Of a DNA stretch of 64,000 nucleotides, positions 63,934-64,000 are shown piece by piece (the first letter of the stretch is position 1; each line of letters begins with the position of its first letter). Source of the DNA: Plasmodiophora brassicae. Lineage: Eukaryota > Endomyxa: Phytomyxea > Phytomyxea > Plasmodiophorida. Location: the NCBI GenBank assembly GCA_036867785.1, contig CP145424.1, positions 310,001-374,000 on the forward strand, read 5' to 3'. Under the pieces are notes generated by a model. The model had not been told where the DNA came from, did no database searches, and saw nothing but the letters and a program-made list of their open reading frames with translations. Made by a program: the position numbers and the translations under genes.

Positions 63934-64000
63934 GCGGCCTCGCATTCCTGCCCCCCTCAAATGGTCCAAGTCCATCAATACATTTATGAAGACTCGTCAC

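Noticed and set aside
1-64000. CRISPR arrays, bacterial operons, rRNA genes
   Set aside because: Searched by eye; no regularly spaced direct repeats of CRISPR type, no ribosome-binding-site-led operons and no rRNA-like segments. Intron-bearing genes make the window eukaryotic.

Overview
The window is nuclear DNA of a protist-like eukaryote. Coding regions are GC-rich, and nearly every gene I could resolve is split by very short GT-AG introns (about 41-70 nt, often with a CTGAC/CTAAC-like branch site). The gene set is eukaryotic housekeeping: ARL3, an ARF-like GTPase, PEX3, UTP15, a RecQ/WRN helicase with HTH tail, a cyclin, a PPTC7-type phosphatase, a legumain and a tyrosinase. I favour a compact rhizarian (plasmodiophorid-like) genome, but that is a low-confidence guess. 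Gene models were built by hand: exon junctions were chosen so that the reading frame and the family alignment both continue. For about a dozen genes the summed exon lengths come out as exact codon multiples.

Layout. 1-2.7 kb: two minus-strand genes of unknown function (gene A, cut by the left edge, and gene C). 2.9-7.5 kb: ARL3 and, converging on it, a multi-exon RecQ helicase. 7.8-11.5 kb: two near-identical SnoaL-like genes flanking a POLE2 relic and an orphan gene. 12.4-19.6 kb: alkaline-phosphatase-superfamily enzyme, small coiled-coil protein, O-fucosyltransferase, LRR protein, cyclin, short-chain dehydrogenase. 19.7-21.5 kb: a mosaic of decayed copies of other parts of this window. 21.5-29.6 kb: gene B, a paralogue of gene A, split by a young intact Ty3/gypsy chromovirus with identical 214-bp LTRs and a 4-bp target duplication. 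29.9-48.6 kb: a dense gene block (XPG-like nuclease, membrane proteins, PEX3, TIP30-like protein, zinc finger, PPTC7, ARF-like, VHL-beta/prolyl-4-hydroxylase fusion, F-box-like and coiled-coil proteins, 7TM receptor-like protein, legumain). 48.8-52.8 kb: tyrosinase with a mucin-like stalk, and UTP15. 52.8-60.1 kb: a repeat cluster in which a cassette of a secreted C2H2 zinc-finger gene plus a small secreted/membrane Ser/Thr-rich gene exists as an inverted duplication with one extra copy. 60.2-61.6 kb: a hairpin with ~0.68-kb arms made of a transposase-like fragment. 62-64 kb: a shorter inverted repeat and a GPI-anchored mucin-like gene.

Many products are predicted to enter the secretory pathway (legumain, tyrosinase, prolyl hydroxylase, O-fucosyltransferase, mucin, the gene A/B family, the zinc-finger family), pointing to a large cell-surface or host-interaction repertoire. 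The most interesting items are the gene A/B family and its clean interruption by the retroelement, the duplicated secreted zinc-finger cassette, the VHL-beta/prolyl-hydroxylase fusion, and a promoter block shared by the LTRs and the 5' flanks of two host genes.
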